In this document: in pieces, positions 62,591-64,000 of the stretch
Layout of the letters: each line of letters starts with the position of its first letter
How positions within the stretch are numbered: position 1 is the stretch's first letter
Position numbers and translations under genes: made by a program
Assembly (NCBI RefSeq): GCF_049860565.1
Contig: NZ_CP172056.1
Location: 1,798,001 to 1,862,000 of the forward strand
Direction of reading: 5' to 3'
Length of the DNA stretch: 64,000 nt
Origin: Desulfitobacterium_A nosdiversum
Lineage (GTDB): Bacteria > Bacillota > Desulfitobacteriia > Desulfitobacteriales > Desulfitobacteriaceae
The notes under the pieces: generated by a model
Databases searched by the model: none
What the model was told of the DNA's origin: nothing
The model's input: the letters and a program-made list of their open reading frames with translations, nothing else

Positions 62591-63124
62591 GTGAAAACCA
62601 AAGGAATATCTTTATTCGTGTTGAGTTTTATGCTGTTTTTTTCTTTTCCCGGCGTTGCTGCGGCCAATTTTGATCAATATGGTTTTAATGCTGAGGGACG
62701 GGTCTATAAAGGTACCTTAGATAATTGGGAGTTATTTTTGAAAGGCTTGCCTTCGTCTCCCTATAATCTGAAAGAAACAGATACTGTTTTTGTTGAAAGG
62801 AAATGGGATAAACGTTTTGACCCCGTGATTTACGGGAATCTGCCATTAGGTGAAGGGGCCTGGCAGAAAGTCAAAGTTTGGGAGAACTTATCCGGTGATC
62901 AACTCGGATGGACATGGCATTCGGATTTAGATATTGTGTATTCTCCTAATGCGCCCATTCCCGGGGCGATTGAACTTACACCGGAGGAAATCAGATTTTG
63001 GGGCTTTTATCTTGTGAAACAGACGGAGTGGCTGGCAGGACCGCATGGGGAGAAGAAAGCGCTTCAAGATTCTGAAGTGAATCCCGGTATCATTAATAAA
63101 GCGCTTCATTTAAGCAGTAAGTAA
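62591..63124 (+). CDS. Secreted protein of unknown function
   Basis: A 177-residue protein with a signal peptide (about 1-26, ending GVAAA). The mature part is rich in tryptophan and aromatic residues (WDKRFDPVIYGNLPLGEGAWQKVKVWEN). I do not recognise a family. AAAGGAGG precedes GTG 62591. A single-gene unit with a terminator at 63202. Confidence 0.75.
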   Translation: MKTKGISLFVLSFMLFFSFPGVAAANFDQYGFNAEGRVYKGTLDNWELFLKGLPSSPYNLKETDTVFVERKWDKRFDPVIYGNLPLGEGAWQKVKVWENLSGDQLGWTWHSDLDIVYSPNAPIPGAIELTPEEIRFWGFYLVKQTEWLAGPHGEKKALQDSEVNPGIINKALHLSSK

Positions 63125-63201
63125 GCACTAAGTAATTCACGCAATAACTAATCTAAGTAATAAGTGATAAAAACTTTAACGTAGACAATATTTTTAGAAT
63201 T

Positions 63202-63256
63202 AAATTCACCCTTAAACTTATGACTGATTTAGTTTTAAGTTAAGGGTGAATTTTTG
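63202..63256. terminator. Terminator before ku
   Basis: The 14-bp stem AAATTCACCCTTAA / TTAAGGGTGAATTT with a long, partly paired loop. Confidence 0.75.
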
Positions 63257-63322
63257 TTTCAAGTTTTAGTATGGAAAAAATTCATCCGGACCACACTAAA
63301 ACCTGAAGGAGGTGTTTCTTCA

Positions 63323-64000
63323 TTGCATACATTATGGAAAGGATCCATTAGTTTTGGTTTAGTTAATGTTCCCATAAAAATGCATGCTGCGACAGAGTCT
63401 CAGGAATTTCACTTTAACTATCTTCACAAGACTTGTCATAATCGAGTTCACTATCTTAAGACCTGCCCGCATTGTGATATCGAAGTTAAACCGGAAGAGA
63501 TAGTAAAAGGGTATGAATACGAAAAAGATCAATATGTTATTCTTGATGAGCAGGACTTGGCTGAAATAGAGCGGCCGATGAGCCAATCTATTGATATTTT
63601 GAACTTTATTGACTTAAAGGAAATAGATCCGATCTATTTTCAAAAATCGTATTATTTATCTCCTGAGGAAACGGCTCAAAAAGCTTATCGACTTCTTTCG
63701 CAAGCGATGATAGAGACAGGGAAAGTTGCAATTGCGCGCTTTACAATGCGCTCAAAACAATATTTGGCCTGTTTACGCGCTTATGAAGAAGGACTTGTCC
63801 TTGAAACCATGTATTATCCGGACGAAATTCGTCAATTCGACGTTAATTTGGCAAAGGTTATCTCGACAGATACTGAAATAGCTTTAGCACGGCAGCTCAT
63901 TGAAAGCCTTGCAGTCCCTTTTGAACCTGACAGATATCGAGATGAACTGCGAGAGCAGGTTAAGGAAATGATTGAACGAAAGATTGCCGGAGAAACCTAC
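63323..64000 (+). CDS. ku: Non-homologous end-joining protein Ku (partial)
   Basis: First 226 codons of a bacterial Ku gene; the window ends inside it. Ku rings bind DNA double-strand ends and recruit ligase LigD. The start LHTLWKGSISFGLVNVPIKMHAATES is the family signature, and CHNRVHYLKTCPHC adds the usual cysteine pair. TTG 63323 has AGGAGGTG eight bases upstream. In spore formers Ku/LigD repairs breaks during germination; ligD may lie just beyond the window. Confidence 0.95.
   Translation, partial: MHTLWKGSISFGLVNVPIKMHAATESQEFHFNYLHKTCHNRVHYLKTCPHCDIEVKPEEIVKGYEYEKDQYVILDEQDLAEIERPMSQSIDILNFIDLKEIDPIYFQKSYYLSPEETAQKAYRLLSQAMIETGKVAIARFTMRSKQYLACLRAYEEGLVLETMYYPDEIRQFDVNLAKVISTDTEIALARQLIESLAVPFEPDRYRDELREQVKEMIERKIAGETY

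Overview
The window is chromosomal DNA of a low-to-moderate GC, endospore-forming, anaerobic Gram-positive bacterium, most likely of the Desulfosporosinus/Desulfitobacterium group (Peptococcaceae). The evidence is an 11-subunit complex I operon without NuoEFG, abundant molybdopterin oxidoreductases, sigma-54 control, spore proteins (an alpha/beta SASP and YjcZ-like peptides), strong AGGAGG ribosome sites and frequent TTG/GTG starts. No rRNA, tRNA, IS element or CRISPR array was seen.

Layout. 0.1-7.9 kb: translation and secretion housekeeping (GNAT, ylxM, ffh, rpsP, KH protein, rimM, trmD, SPOUT methylase, rplS, lepB, rbgA, rnhB). 8.0-17.8 kb: nuoABCDHIJKLMN. 18.1-28.2 kb: a respiratory module. 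A binding protein, a frameshifted histidine kinase and an NtrC-type regulator precede a sigma-54 promoter and an operon for a secreted tetrathionate/thiosulfate-reductase-like enzyme. Its catalytic subunit carries an in-frame UGA, read here as selenocysteine. A TorD chaperone, a four-cluster ferredoxin and an NrfD membrane anchor follow. 28.5-38.8 kb: a second molybdoenzyme locus. It holds an AcoR-like sigma-54 activator, two tiny zinc-ribbon proteins each behind its own sigma-54 promoter, a cytoplasmic molybdopterin enzyme, a small ferredoxin, NuoE/NuoF/NuoG-like diaphorase subunits and a trigger-factor-like chaperone lacking the PPIase domain. 38.9-43.5 kb: yraN, a two-component system and yifB/comM.

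43.5-47.5 kb is a cluster of small genes that looks sporulation-related. It has three roughly 97-residue paralogues with sigma-K-like promoters, a fourth degenerate copy in opposite orientation, two YjcZ-like peptides and two extremely phenylalanine-rich miniproteins. 47.8-52.1 kb: a secreted heptahaem cytochrome, a lipoprotein, a Crp/Fnr regulator and a chemoreceptor, all on the minus strand. 52.5-56.1 kb: a copper operon (csoR, copA with four metal-binding domains, copZ) with a CsoR-type operator over its promoter. 56.2-64 kb: Hsp20, SASP, a BMP/NupOPQ-type nucleoside ABC importer, a DUF3786 protein, a secreted unknown and the start of a Ku gene cut by the window end.

The common theme is anaerobic electron flow: quinone-linked complex I, a Sec-containing periplasmic-side terminal reductase, an NAD(P)H-linked molybdoenzyme and an extracellular-facing cytochrome. 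The best candidates for something undescribed are the zinc-ribbon/molybdoenzyme/diaphorase locus and the small-protein locus at 43.9-47.4 kb.
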